Shown one piece after another: positions 16,307 to 24,488 of a stretch of 64,000 nucleotides of DNA. The stretch covers positions 1,217,540 to 1,281,539 of the forward strand of contig NZ_LJGT01000038.1 of assembly GCF_001751365.1 (NCBI RefSeq). The letters are read 5' to 3'. The position numbers and the translations under genes are program-made. Within the stretch, counting starts at the first letter, position 1. Every line of letters begins with the position of its first letter. This stretch comes from Streptomyces abyssalis. GTDB lineage: Bacteria; Actinomycetota; Actinomycetes; Streptomycetales; Streptomycetaceae. The notes under the pieces are model-generated. The model did no database searches. It was not told where the DNA came from and worked only from the letters and a program-made list of their open reading frames with translations.

Positions 16307-18289
16307 TCACGCCTGGCCCTCCCTGACCTGCGGGTGGATGAGATAGCGGGGTGCCGGCGGGCGGCCCCTCTTCCCGGTGCGGGGTGGGGTGTGGCTGCGG
16401 AGGTAGCCGTGCTCTTCGAGGAGTGCGACGGCTGGTTCCATGTCCGCGACCGTGGGGAACTCCGAGCGGGAGAGCTTGGCGAACAGGTCGCGGCGGGAGA
16501 CCGTGTCCCAGCCGTTAGCCCGGAGGACCTCCAGGAGCGACTGGGCGCGTGCCTGGGCGGCGTCGGCGCCCATGAGGTCGAAGACCGTCAGGGCGTGGTC
16601 GGCGAAGTAGTCCGCGATCTCGATGGCGGCCGTCATCGTCGACGGCTCTATGGGCTTGCCGTAGCCGTCCTCCAGGTGGGCTGCGACGTGGAGCAGTCCG
16701 GCGATGCGGGCTGCGGTGCCCACGAGCTTGCCCGCCCACTTGCCGACGTGGCCGAGCTTGCCGCCCCGGGCCCGGAGTTGGGGCTCGATCCGCTCCTCGA
16801 AGGCGAGCAGCTCGGCGCCCGCGTCCGGGGTGAGGCGGAGGACGTACGGTTCCGTCTCCTCGGCGAACGAGAGCGTAAGGGCGGTGACGTTGCGCTCGTA
16901 GTGGGCCGCGACCGTCTCGGGGACGGGTGCGGGGCCGATCTTTCGGTAGCCGACCAGGGATTCCGGCAGCGCGTACAGGAATCGGGCGAGGAGGCCGCGG
17001 CCGTCGAAGCCGCGGTTCTTCCCGATGTCCTCCAGCACCGAAGGCTGGACGGCCAGGCCCATGGTCAGCGCCGGGGCTTCGATGAACTCCTCGCGGTTGC
17101 GGCGGTCGACCTTCAGCCGGTCGCCGGCGTGGCCCTTGAGGAAGACCTCCATGTTCGGAGCGCCTGAGTAGCGGCCCGCGATGATGTCGAAGATCCCGCC
17201 TTCTGCGGACATCACCGCGAGCCGTCCGCCCTGCTCGGCCATGAGCGAGGTGACCGTCTCGGGCGTGGAGTCATCCGCCAGCAACCGCGGCTTCGGTGGC
17301 ACCGTGAGCTCTTCGGCGTGCTGCGCCAGGTCGATGGCCTCGGCGACGAAGCCGTCCCGCTGCGGGCACTCGGCCGACGACGCGCGAGTGGCTGCCTTGT
17401 CGGCGGCCTCCTGGGCCATCTTTCGGGTTAGTTCGGCCTCGACGATGCGCCCGGCTGCCTGGTTCGCGAGGTGCTGCTCCGCCTCGTAGAGCGGGCCGGT
17501 CATGGCGGAGAAGACCGCGGACTTGCGGTTCGCCGGCGGCAGGGCGACGACTACGTACAGGTTCGTCGGCTCGTGCCAGCGGCCCCGTACGCGGACCACG
17601 ACGCGTCCGCCGGCCGCCGTGGCGAGCACGCTCAGCGCCAGGGCGGCGGCCATGTCCGGAGGCGTCTGCGTCTCCTCCGCCAGCGCCGCGCAGAAGTCCC
17701 CGAGCCAGGACGGGAAGGCGTGCAGCGGGAAGCGCGGGAGCTGCGGGCGGGCGTTGAGCGGGATCGGTTCCGACCACGCCTCGGGCAGCTTCTCCTCCCC
17801 GAGTGCCAGGGCCTCGCGCACCTCGTCGGCCGTGGCGTCCGGCGTGGACGCCGCCTGTACGAGCCGGGTGCCGGCCTGGATCAGGCGCCGCCGTTCGGCG
17901 AGTTCGTGGACGATCCCCGCGTAGTACCCCGCGTTCGCCGTCGTCGGTACGGCCTGGACGAGGCCGTGCACGTAGGCGGGTCCGCCAACCCGCCCGAGGT
18001 CGCCAGCCTGCCCGAGGTAGTGGGTCAGGGTGATCGGGTCGACGGGCTTGCCCTGGCCGTGAAGCACCGTGATGGAGCGGTGGATGGTCTCGTGCGCGGG
18101 CCGGTAGTAGTCCTCGGCGCTGAGCGCCGCCTGTACCTCGGCGATCACCTCGGCCGCGAGCATCATCGAGCCGAGGACGGCCTGTTCGGCTTCGAGGTCG
18201 CACGGGGCTCCGCCCCGGTCTGCGGCAGCGTGCAGGGGGCGGACGTTGTCGTGCGGGCTTCCGGCGAGGACGTGCGGCTGCTCGGTCAT
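16307..18289 (-). CDS. Replication protein: DnaB N-terminal domain fused to DUF3987
   Basis: 660 aa. Residues about 28-130 are a DnaB-helicase N-terminal domain (EAEQAVLGSMM, EDYYRPAHETI, VGGPAYVHGLV). The C-terminal part (about 190-600) is a DUF3987-type domain, seen in plasmid, phage and AICE replication proteins (PPANRKSAVFSAM as the P-loop-like segment, then DDSTPETV and AEGGIFDIIAGRY). No RepSA- or primase-polymerase-type protein is present, so this is the likely replication factor. It starts inside the TGA of a 24-codon ORF, so it is translationally coupled. Confidence 0.8.
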   Translation of the reverse strand: MTEQPHVLAGSPHDNVRPLHAAADRGGAPCDLEAEQAVLGSMMLAAEVIAEVQAALSAEDYYRPAHETIHRSITVLHGQGKPVDPITLTHYLGQAGDLGRVGGPAYVHGLVQAVPTTANAGYYAGIVHELAERRRLIQAGTRLVQAASTPDATADEVREALALGEEKLPEAWSEPIPLNARPQLPRFPLHAFPSWLGDFCAALAEETQTPPDMAAALALSVLATAAGGRVVVRVRGRWHEPTNLYVVVALPPANRKSAVFSAMTGPLYEAEQHLANQAAGRIVEAELTRKMAQEAADKAATRASSAECPQRDGFVAEAIDLAQHAEELTVPPKPRLLADDSTPETVTSLMAEQGGRLAVMSAEGGIFDIIAGRYSGAPNMEVFLKGHAGDRLKVDRRNREEFIEAPALTMGLAVQPSVLEDIGKNRGFDGRGLLARFLYALPESLVGYRKIGPAPVPETVAAHYERNVTALTLSFAEETEPYVLRLTPDAGAELLAFEERIEPQLRARGGKLGHVGKWAGKLVGTAARIAGLLHVAAHLEDGYGKPIEPSTMTAAIEIADYFADHALTVFDLMGADAAQARAQSLLEVLRANGWDTVSRRDLFAKLSRSEFPTVADMEPAVALLEEHGYLRSHTPPRTGKRGRPPAPRYLIHPQVREGQA

Positions 18290-18360
18290 CGCCGGGCCTC
18301 CCCCGTGTACGGCTTTCCCTGCGCAGGGCGGGGCAGCGGGCGGTACCTGGTTTGAGGCAT
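18286..18360 (-). CDS. 24-aa leader ORF coupled to rep
   Basis: A short ORF starts at ATG 18360 with AGGAGG ten bases upstream and ends in a TGA that overlaps the rep start as ATGA. The predicted peptide is basic and Pro/Arg-rich (opens MPQTRYRPLPRP). It has the only good ribosome site in front of rep, so translating it probably delivers ribosomes to rep. Confidence 0.55.
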   Translation of the reverse strand: MPQTRYRPLPRPAQGKPYTGEARR

Positions 18361-18397
18361 GCTGTTCGTACCTCCTGTTTCTTTGTGGGATGGGAGG

Positions 18398-18439
18398 CCG
18401 GGGCAGCGGGCTTCCTTGATCCGTTGGCCGCTGCCCCGG
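18398..18439 (-). terminator. Hairpin after the 114-aa gene, duplicated upstream of the tra operon
   Basis: A 12-bp perfect stem (18398-18409 with 18428-18439) and an 18-nt loop lie six bases after the stop of the 114-aa gene and about 40 nt upstream of the leader ORF start. Stem, loop and flanks recur at 24062-24100 in front of the first gene of the tra operon. It could be a terminator, an attenuator or an RNA processing site. Confidence 0.55.
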
Positions 18440-18444
18440 GCTAG

Positions 18445-18789
18445 TCAGGAGTCCTCGGCGAGGCTCCAGAGTCGGTACTCCTGGCGTACGTACTCGCGGT
18501 TGCCGTGCTTCGCGTCGTACGCGATCAGCTGTACGGCTGCCGCTTCCGCGGCCCGTATCGACGGCTTCGCGAGTTCGGGTCCGTACTCCGATGCCTCTGC
18601 AAGCGCGAGGCGATCCACTAAGGCCGCCTTGCGCAGCCAGAACTCTCGGGGCAGCGCTTTATCGTGCGAGTGCCGCTCGCTCAAACCGGCGAGTGAAGCG
18701 ATCTCTTGCTCGATGCTCGGCGCTTGGGCGTACAGGTCGTCGGGCGGTTCCGTCTGGTGAGTCGTGTTCGTGTTAGTCGTCTGCGGCAT
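18445..18789 (-). CDS. Hypothetical AICE backbone protein (114 aa)
   Basis: 114 aa, mostly helical and charged. The ATG at 18789 overlaps the stop of the preceding gene as TGATG, showing coupling. A Thr/Asn-rich start (MPQTTNTNTTHQ) leads into a helical body with a conserved-looking end (HGNREYVRQEYRLWSLAED). I do not recognise the family. The position between spd-like genes and rep suggests a transfer or maintenance role. Confidence 0.65.
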   Translation of the reverse strand: MPQTTNTNTTHQTEPPDDLYAQAPSIEQEIASLAGLSERHSHDKALPREFWLRKAALVDRLALAEASEYGPELAKPSIRAAEAAAVQLIAYDAKHGNREYVRQEYRLWSLAEDS

Positions 18790-19448
18790 CAGTGCATGTC
18801 CTTGGGGAGCCGGTTGGTGCGTGCCCTGTCGACGGCGAAGTGCAGGGCGCTCTCGGCGAGTTCGCCGTAGTCGTATGCGGCCTGTGCCAGGCCCTCGGCT
18901 GAGTCGAGAGCAGCGGCCAGGGCGGCGGACTCGTGTGCTTCCAGGCGTTGTTCAGCGCTGAGGGAGTCCGCGGCATGGCGTGCGCTCTCCCGGTAGATCA
19001 GGTCCTCGCGAAGGGCGTGCAGCCGCTTGCCGCCGGACCAGCGGGCCAGCCCCTCGTTGAGGTCGGGCATGTCGCCCATGAGCAGGTACTGATCGTGCTC
19101 GCGGTGCAACAGCACATGCGCCGGCTGCTTTCCGCTGAGTACGGACCGGATGGCCCAGGCTGCCCCGTGCGCGTACGCCCGTGCCGCGTTCTCGTACAGG
19201 TGCCGGACCCGCTTCTCCAGGTCCGTGTAGAGATCGCTGACCGACACCAGGGCGACGTCGTGCGGGCGGTGGAACGGCGTACCGGGGACGGCGAGTTCGC
19301 CGAGATGGTGGTGGGTGCGGGACGGGTCGGTGTTGCAGATGCCGAGCTTGGCCGTGTGCAGCGCGAGACGGTACTCCCGAGCGGCGGCACCCAGCGCGTA
19401 CACGCTCTCCGGAAGAGATCGGAACCAGGTCGTCTTGGTGTCAGCCAT
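18789..19448 (-). CDS. Hypothetical AICE protein (219 aa)
   Basis: 219 aa from ATG 19448 with GGAG eight bases upstream. A much longer open frame extends upstream but runs across the neighbouring gene, so I reject it. The protein is soluble and helical, with many His in the middle (RTHHHLGELAVPG) and long amphipathic helices towards the end. No family is recognised. It belongs to the minus-strand backbone operon. Confidence 0.65.
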   Translation of the reverse strand: MADTKTTWFRSLPESVYALGAAAREYRLALHTAKLGICNTDPSRTHHHLGELAVPGTPFHRPHDVALVSVSDLYTDLEKRVRHLYENAARAYAHGAAWAIRSVLSGKQPAHVLLHREHDQYLLMGDMPDLNEGLARWSGGKRLHALREDLIYRESARHAADSLSAEQRLEAHESAALAAALDSAEGLAQAAYDYGELAESALHFAVDRARTNRLPKDMH

Positions 19449-19519
19449 TGAAGTTCTCCGGGTGGCAGGAACAGGGAACGAGGAGCTCCCGTACGGCCCA
19501 TGACGCGGGCCGGGAGCGG

Positions 19520-19780
19520 TCAGTGCAGCGGGAGCCGTACGGCGGCGTTCTCGCTCGCGGCTTCGAGCAGTTCGCGGAGGTCTCCGCCGACCGCGGACAG
19601 CCGTGCCTCCATCGCGGCCCACGACTCGGGGTCTATGGCCATGAGCGCGGAGACCGCGACGGCGGCGTTCCCGCGCCGCAACGCGGTGAGCGCGTCGCGC
19701 AGTTCGCCGGCGGCGGTGAGGGAGACCTGGGCCGAGGCCGCCGCGGACGAAGTGGACGTGGCGGTGATCGAGTTGCACAT
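19520..19780 (-). CDS. Small helical protein (86 aa)
   Basis: 86 aa with AAGGAG seven bases before ATG 19780. It is alanine-rich and helical (ELRDALTALRRGNAAVAVSA). No family is recognised. Its operon position suggests one of the small accessory transfer proteins. Confidence 0.6.
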   Translation of the reverse strand: MCNSITATSTSSAAASAQVSLTAAGELRDALTALRRGNAAVAVSALMAIDPESWAAMEARLSAVGGDLRELLEAASENAAVRLPLH

Positions 19781-19798
19781 GTTCGAGCTCCTTCGGGT

Positions 19799-19981
19799 TC
19801 AGTTGCCGATGGCGGTTACGAGGGCGGTCATGACCTGGTTGATGGGCCCGGCGGCGGGCGTGTTGGCGAGGTAGAAGCCGAAGAGCAGCGAGGCGACGGC
19901 CGCACCGGCGCTGACGGCGCGGTACCTGAGCAGCAGCACGACGACGAAGCCGAAGAGCAGCACGAGCGAGAGCGTGACCAC
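19799..19981 (-). CDS. Small membrane protein, Spd-like
   Basis: 60 aa from GTG 19981 with AAAGGA upstream. There are two hydrophobic segments (LSLVLLFGFVVVLLL at about 4-18, and AGAAVASLLFGFYLA at about 25-40). Its size and position beside TraB fit the spread (Spd) proteins that help intramycelial transfer in Streptomyces. That role is inferred from context. Confidence 0.65.
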   Translation of the reverse strand: MVTLSLVLLFGFVVVLLLRYRAVSAGAAVASLLFGFYLANTPAAGPINQVMTALVTAIGN

Positions 19982-20014
19982 GGTCGGGTCCTTTCTGCCG
20001 GGCGGTGCCGGCGG

Positions 20015-20272
20015 TCAGAGGGTCTGGGAGTGGTCCCGGTGCAGTCGGGCGACGAGGTTGTAGATGTGGCGGCCGATCCGGATGCGCTTGCCGTGGCCGC
20101 GGCAGCGGCGACAGTCGGGGCCGCGTTTGATGCGGCCGCGGCGGTTGCGGCGGACGTGGAAGCCGAAGCCGCGGCACTTGCGGCAGTTGCCGAACGGCGA
20201 GACTGCGCAGAGCGCCGTGTAGCTGAGAGTGATGAAGAGAAGTCCGGCGATAGCGTCGAGTGTCGAGGTCAT
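20015..20272 (-). CDS. Membrane/zinc-ribbon protein with CxxCxGxG repeats
   Basis: 85 aa from ATG 20272 with GGGGGAC upstream. A membrane segment (about 3-25) is followed by two DnaJ-like motifs, CRKCRGFGF and CRRCRGHGK, separated by a basic stretch, which should bind one zinc. Such proteins recur among Spd-type accessory genes of Streptomyces plasmids and AICEs. It is the first gene downstream of the GCTAGC-box region. Confidence 0.65.
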   Translation of the reverse strand: MTSTLDAIAGLLFITLSYTALCAVSPFGNCRKCRGFGFHVRRNRRGRIKRGPDCRRCRGHGKRIRIGRHIYNLVARLHRDHSQTL

Positions 20273-20322
20273 GAAGTCCCCCTGAGCGGCAGTCGAAGGG
20301 TGTCCCCGGACTAGGCCGCTAT

Positions 20323-20397
20323 CCGCTAGCAGCCTGGTCACATGGGGAATGGCGCGCTAGCGGGGTCGCTAACGTTAGCGATGCGTGCTGCTAGCGG
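20323..20397. promoter_or_regulatory. Cluster of GCTAGC/GCTAACGTTAGC boxes
   Basis: The gap between traB and the spd-like genes carries CCGCTAGCAG (20323), GCGCTAGCGG (20354), the perfect 14-bp palindrome CGCTAACGTTAGCG (20367-20380) and CTGCTAGCGG (20388), the exact complement of the first box. The array looks like a multi-site operator, or a DNA-transfer locus (clt) recognised by TraB. Confidence 0.55.
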
Positions 20398-20412
20398 AAG
20401 CGGCCCCGGATT

Positions 20413-22593
20413 TCATGCGGCGTCGGACTTTCCGTCACGTTCCGCGACTGCATTGGCGACGTCGTTACGGGCGATGCCGCGCCGGTTGACGACCTTGCCG
20501 TCCACACGGCGGCCGATCTGGATCGTGTTGATCCCGTACGGCTTGAGCGCGGAAGTGAGCTGTTCGGCGCTCCACTCGCCGTAGACCTCCGGCCGCAACT
20601 CGGCGAGCCGCGAGGCGACTTCCTCGGACCACAGCTTGGGTTCCTTGCGGCTGAGGACGGCGAGGATGTCGGCGAGCAGGTCGTACGAGGCGGCGGGATC
20701 GGCTTGCGGCTCCTCGCCGAGCGCGTGGCCGGCGAGAGTTCCGGCGTCCTCCCGCAGCTTCCGGCCCCGCAGCGCGATGCGCTCGGCGATGACCGCGTCC
20801 GCGTAGACGGAACGGACGATGCGGGCGTCGGCGCCCTCCCCTACGAAGTAGTGGATGCCCTTGTCCGCCCAGGCGAACATGGTGGCCCGTACGCCGCGCT
20901 TGTACGCGCCGGTGCCGAGCACCATGTCGTTCTCGATCTGGCCGAGGACCTTGAGGCAGAACCGCGCGGAGGCGTTGGCGCCGATGCCGGGCGGAAGTGC
21001 GTCCTTGTCCGGGCGCTGTGTGGAGAGGAGCTGCACGAAGCCCAGCGCCGGGCCGCGCTTGGTGATGTCGGTGCAGATCTCCTTGATCTCCTCGCCGTAC
21101 TTGGGGTGCTCGAAGAGAACCTGGCACTCGTCGACGCCGACCACGACCGGGTGCAGCCCCAGGGACTTCTTCGAGGCCAGATCGCTGGTCACCTTCGACT
21201 CCGGACAGAGGTCGCGCGGCAGAGAGCGGATGACCTTCGCCCGGCGGCGCAGCTCACCGCGCAGTTCCCGCAGGTCGGCGAGGATGTAGAGGATGTCCTC
21301 GTCGTCGTCTCCGGCGCGGTAGCGGTACGCCACCTGCTCCAGCGGCCCGAGGTCGCCGGTGCCCTTAAGATCGAACAGGTGCAGCTCGGCCCGGGGGTCG
21401 AGCGCTGCGATCAGGAGCAGGAGGCGAAGGAGGAACGTCTTCCCCATGCGGGGAATCGCCCCGATCACTCCCGCGATGTACATGAGCGTGATCTCCACCC
21501 AGCGGCCCCGCTGGTCGGTGCCGAACGCGACGGGCTTGAACAGGTCGACGGAGCCGGACTTCGCGAGCGGCCATGCCGGCTGCTTGGCGTTCGACATGTC
21601 CTGATCCCCGACCCACAGCACCAGACGGCCCGTGTGCTCGTCCGGTACGGCGTCCGGCCATACGCAGCCGAGCGGGCGGCGCAGTCCGGAAGCGAGCTTG
21701 TCCCGCTTGTCGACGACGTCCGCCACCGTCACGCCGAACGGAAGGTCGCCCTCCGCGCGCCAGCCGGGCCCATCCCTGGTGATGGGTGCCGTGAATGTCA
21801 GCGGGTCCCGCCCCTTGGCGATGGCCTGGTTGATCTGCGCGATGCCGAGCGAACCGAGCGCCCGAAGCACGATGTCGCTGGTCAGCTTCTGGACCTTCGG
21901 GATCTCGACCGCGCGGTGAACCACCGACTCGTCGGCGGGCTGTCCGAGCCAGCCGAGCGCGAGCGTGACCATCGCCCCGGAGAGGGCGAGCAGCCAGGCG
22001 GGCGCCAGTACGTACAGAGACATCGCCGTCGACATCCCGATGACGGAGGCCGCGACGGCGACGAGTGTGCGCCAGCGGACCCGGCGGTCGCGTTGGCGGC
22101 TGAGCTTCAGGTAATCCGCGACGTCCTCGCGCCTTGCGGCTGCCGCGCGCAGCGGGTCGCCTTCGCGGTCCGCCACCCATCGCATCGAGCCCGCGGCGAA
22201 CTGGGCGACGCCGCGCGGAGATTGAGCCGTCAGCCGCAGCCCGTACCAGGGGAGGCGCACCCCGTGGTACGCGGCCGTGTGCCAGGTGTGGGCCGCGAGC
22301 CAACCGGCAGCGGTGACGAACTCTGGTTTGGAAGTAACCCATGCCGGGAGCACGGGCCGGCGCTTGGCGCCGCGCACCCGATCCATGAAGCCGGGGCCCG
22401 ACGGACCGCCGGGCTTGTCGACCGCTGGTCGGGCCGTCGGGTCACCGGGCTCGTCAGGGCCGGATGCTGCCGACTCGGTCGGCTCGGAGCGGGCCGACCG
22501 CGCCTCCGTCAGGTCGACCACCCCGTTGTCTTCTTCGAGCGCCATTTCTGATTCGAGTCGCTCGAAGAGTTCGTTTTCGTCGTCATGGTTCAC
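20413..22593 (-). CDS. traB: TraB-type FtsK/SpoIIIE DNA translocase
   Basis: 726 aa from GTG 22593 with AGGAAGGA seven bases upstream; another GTG lies two codons earlier. A Pro/Glu-rich N-terminus and two adjacent membrane segments (about 180-230) precede the motor. Walker A is the divergent GAIPRMGKT (K385), and Walker B is VVVGVDE (D488, E489). A C-terminal winged-helix region (about 650-720, with YGINTIQIGRRVDGK) should read clt repeats. In Streptomyces one such protein suffices to move double-stranded DNA between hyphae. This is the conjugation gene of the AICE. Confidence 0.9.
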   Translation of the reverse strand: MNHDDENELFERLESEMALEEDNGVVDLTEARSARSEPTESAASGPDEPGDPTARPAVDKPGGPSGPGFMDRVRGAKRRPVLPAWVTSKPEFVTAAGWLAAHTWHTAAYHGVRLPWYGLRLTAQSPRGVAQFAAGSMRWVADREGDPLRAAAARREDVADYLKLSRQRDRRVRWRTLVAVAASVIGMSTAMSLYVLAPAWLLALSGAMVTLALGWLGQPADESVVHRAVEIPKVQKLTSDIVLRALGSLGIAQINQAIAKGRDPLTFTAPITRDGPGWRAEGDLPFGVTVADVVDKRDKLASGLRRPLGCVWPDAVPDEHTGRLVLWVGDQDMSNAKQPAWPLAKSGSVDLFKPVAFGTDQRGRWVEITLMYIAGVIGAIPRMGKTFLLRLLLLIAALDPRAELHLFDLKGTGDLGPLEQVAYRYRAGDDDEDILYILADLRELRGELRRRAKVIRSLPRDLCPESKVTSDLASKKSLGLHPVVVGVDECQVLFEHPKYGEEIKEICTDITKRGPALGFVQLLSTQRPDKDALPPGIGANASARFCLKVLGQIENDMVLGTGAYKRGVRATMFAWADKGIHYFVGEGADARIVRSVYADAVIAERIALRGRKLREDAGTLAGHALGEEPQADPAASYDLLADILAVLSRKEPKLWSEEVASRLAELRPEVYGEWSAEQLTSALKPYGINTIQIGRRVDGKVVNRRGIARNDVANAVAERDGKSDAA

Positions 22594-22739
22594 TGGCACG
22601 TCCTTCCTTGTTGGGAGGGCCGGGCCCGGCTGCTGCTGTGGTAGGTACGTCAGCCGGGCCCGGCGCATGGGGGTTCTCGACTTCGTGAGTCGAGCTGGAG
22701 ATCCGTCGGCCGATTCGGTCGGCCGACGGGCTGTACGGG

Positions 22740-23723
22740 TCAGCTCGCCGCTGTCGGTTCGAGCTCTGAGCGCTGCTCTTCTTCGTCGGCCTGCCGACGG
22801 CGCTCCGCCTTCAGCTCCTCGCGGAGCTCGCGGGAACGGGCCTGTCCGCAGCCGACGGCGTCACGGATGCGCTCCGCGGTGAGCGCTGTGTCGGGCCAAG
22901 CGGCTGTCGTCTCACGGGCCTTGACCAAGTGCTGCTCGAAGGAAGGCCACGTCTGGCTGCCCGAGCGTTTGCGGCGAGTAGCTCGACGACGCGGCGGACG
23001 GGCCGTCTTCGGAGCCTCGCCGTACTCCTGCTCGCCGCCCGCCTCGTCCTTCGCGTCGTTCTGCTCGGAAAGCGCCCCGTCCGGAACCACGTCCCCGAGC
23101 TTGAGCAGTACGCGCTCCCGCAACGGCGTCTGACGACGCCAGCGCCGGCCGTACTGTTCACGAAGCTCGGCCCTAGCGAGCTGCCGTTCCTTCTCCCGCT
23201 CCAGCGCCTCGCGGTAGCTGGTGATCTCCCACAACGTCATGCGACGCCACAGGGCGAACGTCGAGAGCGGAGCGAGCAGCCAGCGGGAACGCCGGATGCG
23301 TTCCATCCGGGCGCCGGTCACGGCCCCGATGCGTACGGCGTAGACATGGGCGACGACCTCGGAGAGGCCGACCCACAGCAGCGGCATCGTGCCGTGAGCG
23401 ACCTTCGCCGAAAAGCTGTCTCCGGCCGCGACGTTGAGCCAGCACGTGACGAACGTGAGCGCCCACGGCACCCAACGCACCCACGACAGGCGCATGTCCA
23501 GCCTGATGAGCAGCAGGTTGGCTGCGGTGAATACGGGAATCGCCGCGTCGATTCCGACCGGCAGCATCCACGGCTGGGCGAAGCCCCAGCGTTCGGCGGC
23601 GCGAGCGACGGAACCGAACGACGTCGCCAGCCCGAGACTGCCGACCCCGACGCCGGCCGGGACCACGACCGCGAGCAGAGTCTTCTCCGCCTTGCCGAAG
23701 GGCGGGGCGCCGGGAGCAGTCAT
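22740..23723 (-). CDS. DUF2637/SpdB-like membrane protein
   Basis: 327 aa. ATG 23723 overlaps the preceding stop as ATGA. Four hydrophobic segments fill the N-terminal half (from TLLAVVVPAGVGVGSLGLA to LLWVGLSEVVAHVYAV), as in the DUF2637 family found on Streptomyces plasmids. A long, highly charged C-terminal region (about 170-327) includes a coiled coil and an Arg/Lys-rich patch (RPPRRRATRRKRSG). It is probably an inner-membrane partner of TraB in plasmid spread. Confidence 0.75.
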   Translation of the reverse strand: MTAPGAPPFGKAEKTLLAVVVPAGVGVGSLGLATSFGSVARAAERWGFAQPWMLPVGIDAAIPVFTAANLLLIRLDMRLSWVRWVPWALTFVTCWLNVAAGDSFSAKVAHGTMPLLWVGLSEVVAHVYAVRIGAVTGARMERIRRSRWLLAPLSTFALWRRMTLWEITSYREALEREKERQLARAELREQYGRRWRRQTPLRERVLLKLGDVVPDGALSEQNDAKDEAGGEQEYGEAPKTARPPRRRATRRKRSGSQTWPSFEQHLVKARETTAAWPDTALTAERIRDAVGCGQARSRELREELKAERRRQADEEEQRSELEPTAAS

Positions 23724-24028
23724 GCGGCTCCCTTGGTCCACGGCATCGGGGACCGCTTCGAGCGGCGGTCCCACAGCGGAGCGACGTCGCGGAGCGCCGC
23801 GGCGTAGGCAGCGTCCACCCGGGCGATCTCGTCGTGTCGTCCAAGCTCGTCGAGCTCCGCGAGCACGTCGCGAGCGGCAGCCATTCGGGCTTTCCTCACC
23901 TCGTAGGGCTCACCGGGGAAGCCGAGGAACAAGTCCCGGAAGCACTCGGCAGGTTCCTCGAAGCTCTGGGCCAGTTCCTCGAACTCGGAGGCCCGCCAGG
24001 CCCCCTGATCGCCTGCGTAGGCATGCAT
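23720..24028 (-). CDS. Hypothetical first gene of the transfer operon (102 aa)
   Basis: 102 aa from ATG 24028 with GAGGAG upstream. It is acidic and helical (FEELAQSFEEPAECFRDLF). It overlaps the DUF2637 gene by four bases. The family is unknown. It heads the minus-strand operon that runs through tra, spd, rep, xis and int. Confidence 0.65.
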   Translation of the reverse strand: MHAYAGDQGAWRASEFEELAQSFEEPAECFRDLFLGFPGEPYEVRKARMAAARDVLAELDELGRHDEIARVDAAYAAALRDVAPLWDRRSKRSPMPWTKGAA

Positions 24029-24061
24029 GCTCTCTCCTCGTCTCGTCGGTGGGATGGGACT

Positions 24062-24100
24062 CGGGGCAGCGGGCTTCCTGATCCGTTGGCCGCTGTCCCG
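24062..24100 (-). promoter_or_regulatory. Leader hairpin of the tra operon
   Basis: An 11-bp stem (24062-24072 with 24090-24100, one G-U pair) lies about 35 nt before the first start codon of the operon. It repeats the sequence, loop included, of the hairpin at 18398-18439. No gene lies upstream to be terminated, so attenuation or RNA stability is more likely. Confidence 0.5.
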
Positions 24101-24361
24101 CGTGAGCGCGAACAGCCCAACTGGGCTGCTCGCGCGATGACTTGCGCAGGGACCACTCACCTCGTCGGCGAACGAGTGGTCATGACCTCCGACATGCCTT
24201 CGGAGAGGCGATGCCGGAGATCAAAAGCACTCATTCGTCCAGGTGCACTCTGTTGAGTTCTCAAGCCGCAGACGCTTCCTTCGGGCCTCTGTCACCAGGC
24301 CCTCCGGGCTATGACCGGCTGCCGCACGCCGCCGCAAGGACGGCATGTGGCAGCCAGTCGC

Positions 24362-24447
24362 CATCAAGAGGTCTTGTCCTCAAGTCATCTTGATGACTTC
24401 CTCGACTATGACATCCCTCTCTCCACTCGTCAAGTCCTCTTGATGAC
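24362..24447. promoter_or_regulatory. Triple operator of the GntR/UTRA regulator
   Basis: Three copies of one motif lie upstream of the GntR gene: CAAGTCATCTTGATGAC at 24381-24397, CAAGTCCTCTTGATGAC at 24431-24447, and an inverted copy at 24362-24376 (reverse complement CAAGACCTCTTGATG). The core is a dyad of AGTC-ATC/GAT-GACT. The placement between divergent transcripts fits a KorSA-like repressor that controls itself and the transfer operon. Confidence 0.75.
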
Positions 24448-24488
24448 TCGTATGCTGGAGTCGTCGAGAGAACGGAACGGTGAGTGGC

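Noticed and set aside
18789..20177. Single 462-aa minus-strand protein
   Set aside because: The first half overlaps two genes with their own ribosome sites and is low-complexity Arg-rich. The true start is at 19448.
20704..22551. 615-codon plus frame opposite traB
   Set aside because: Shadow frame. The minus strand has Walker motifs and a ribosome site.
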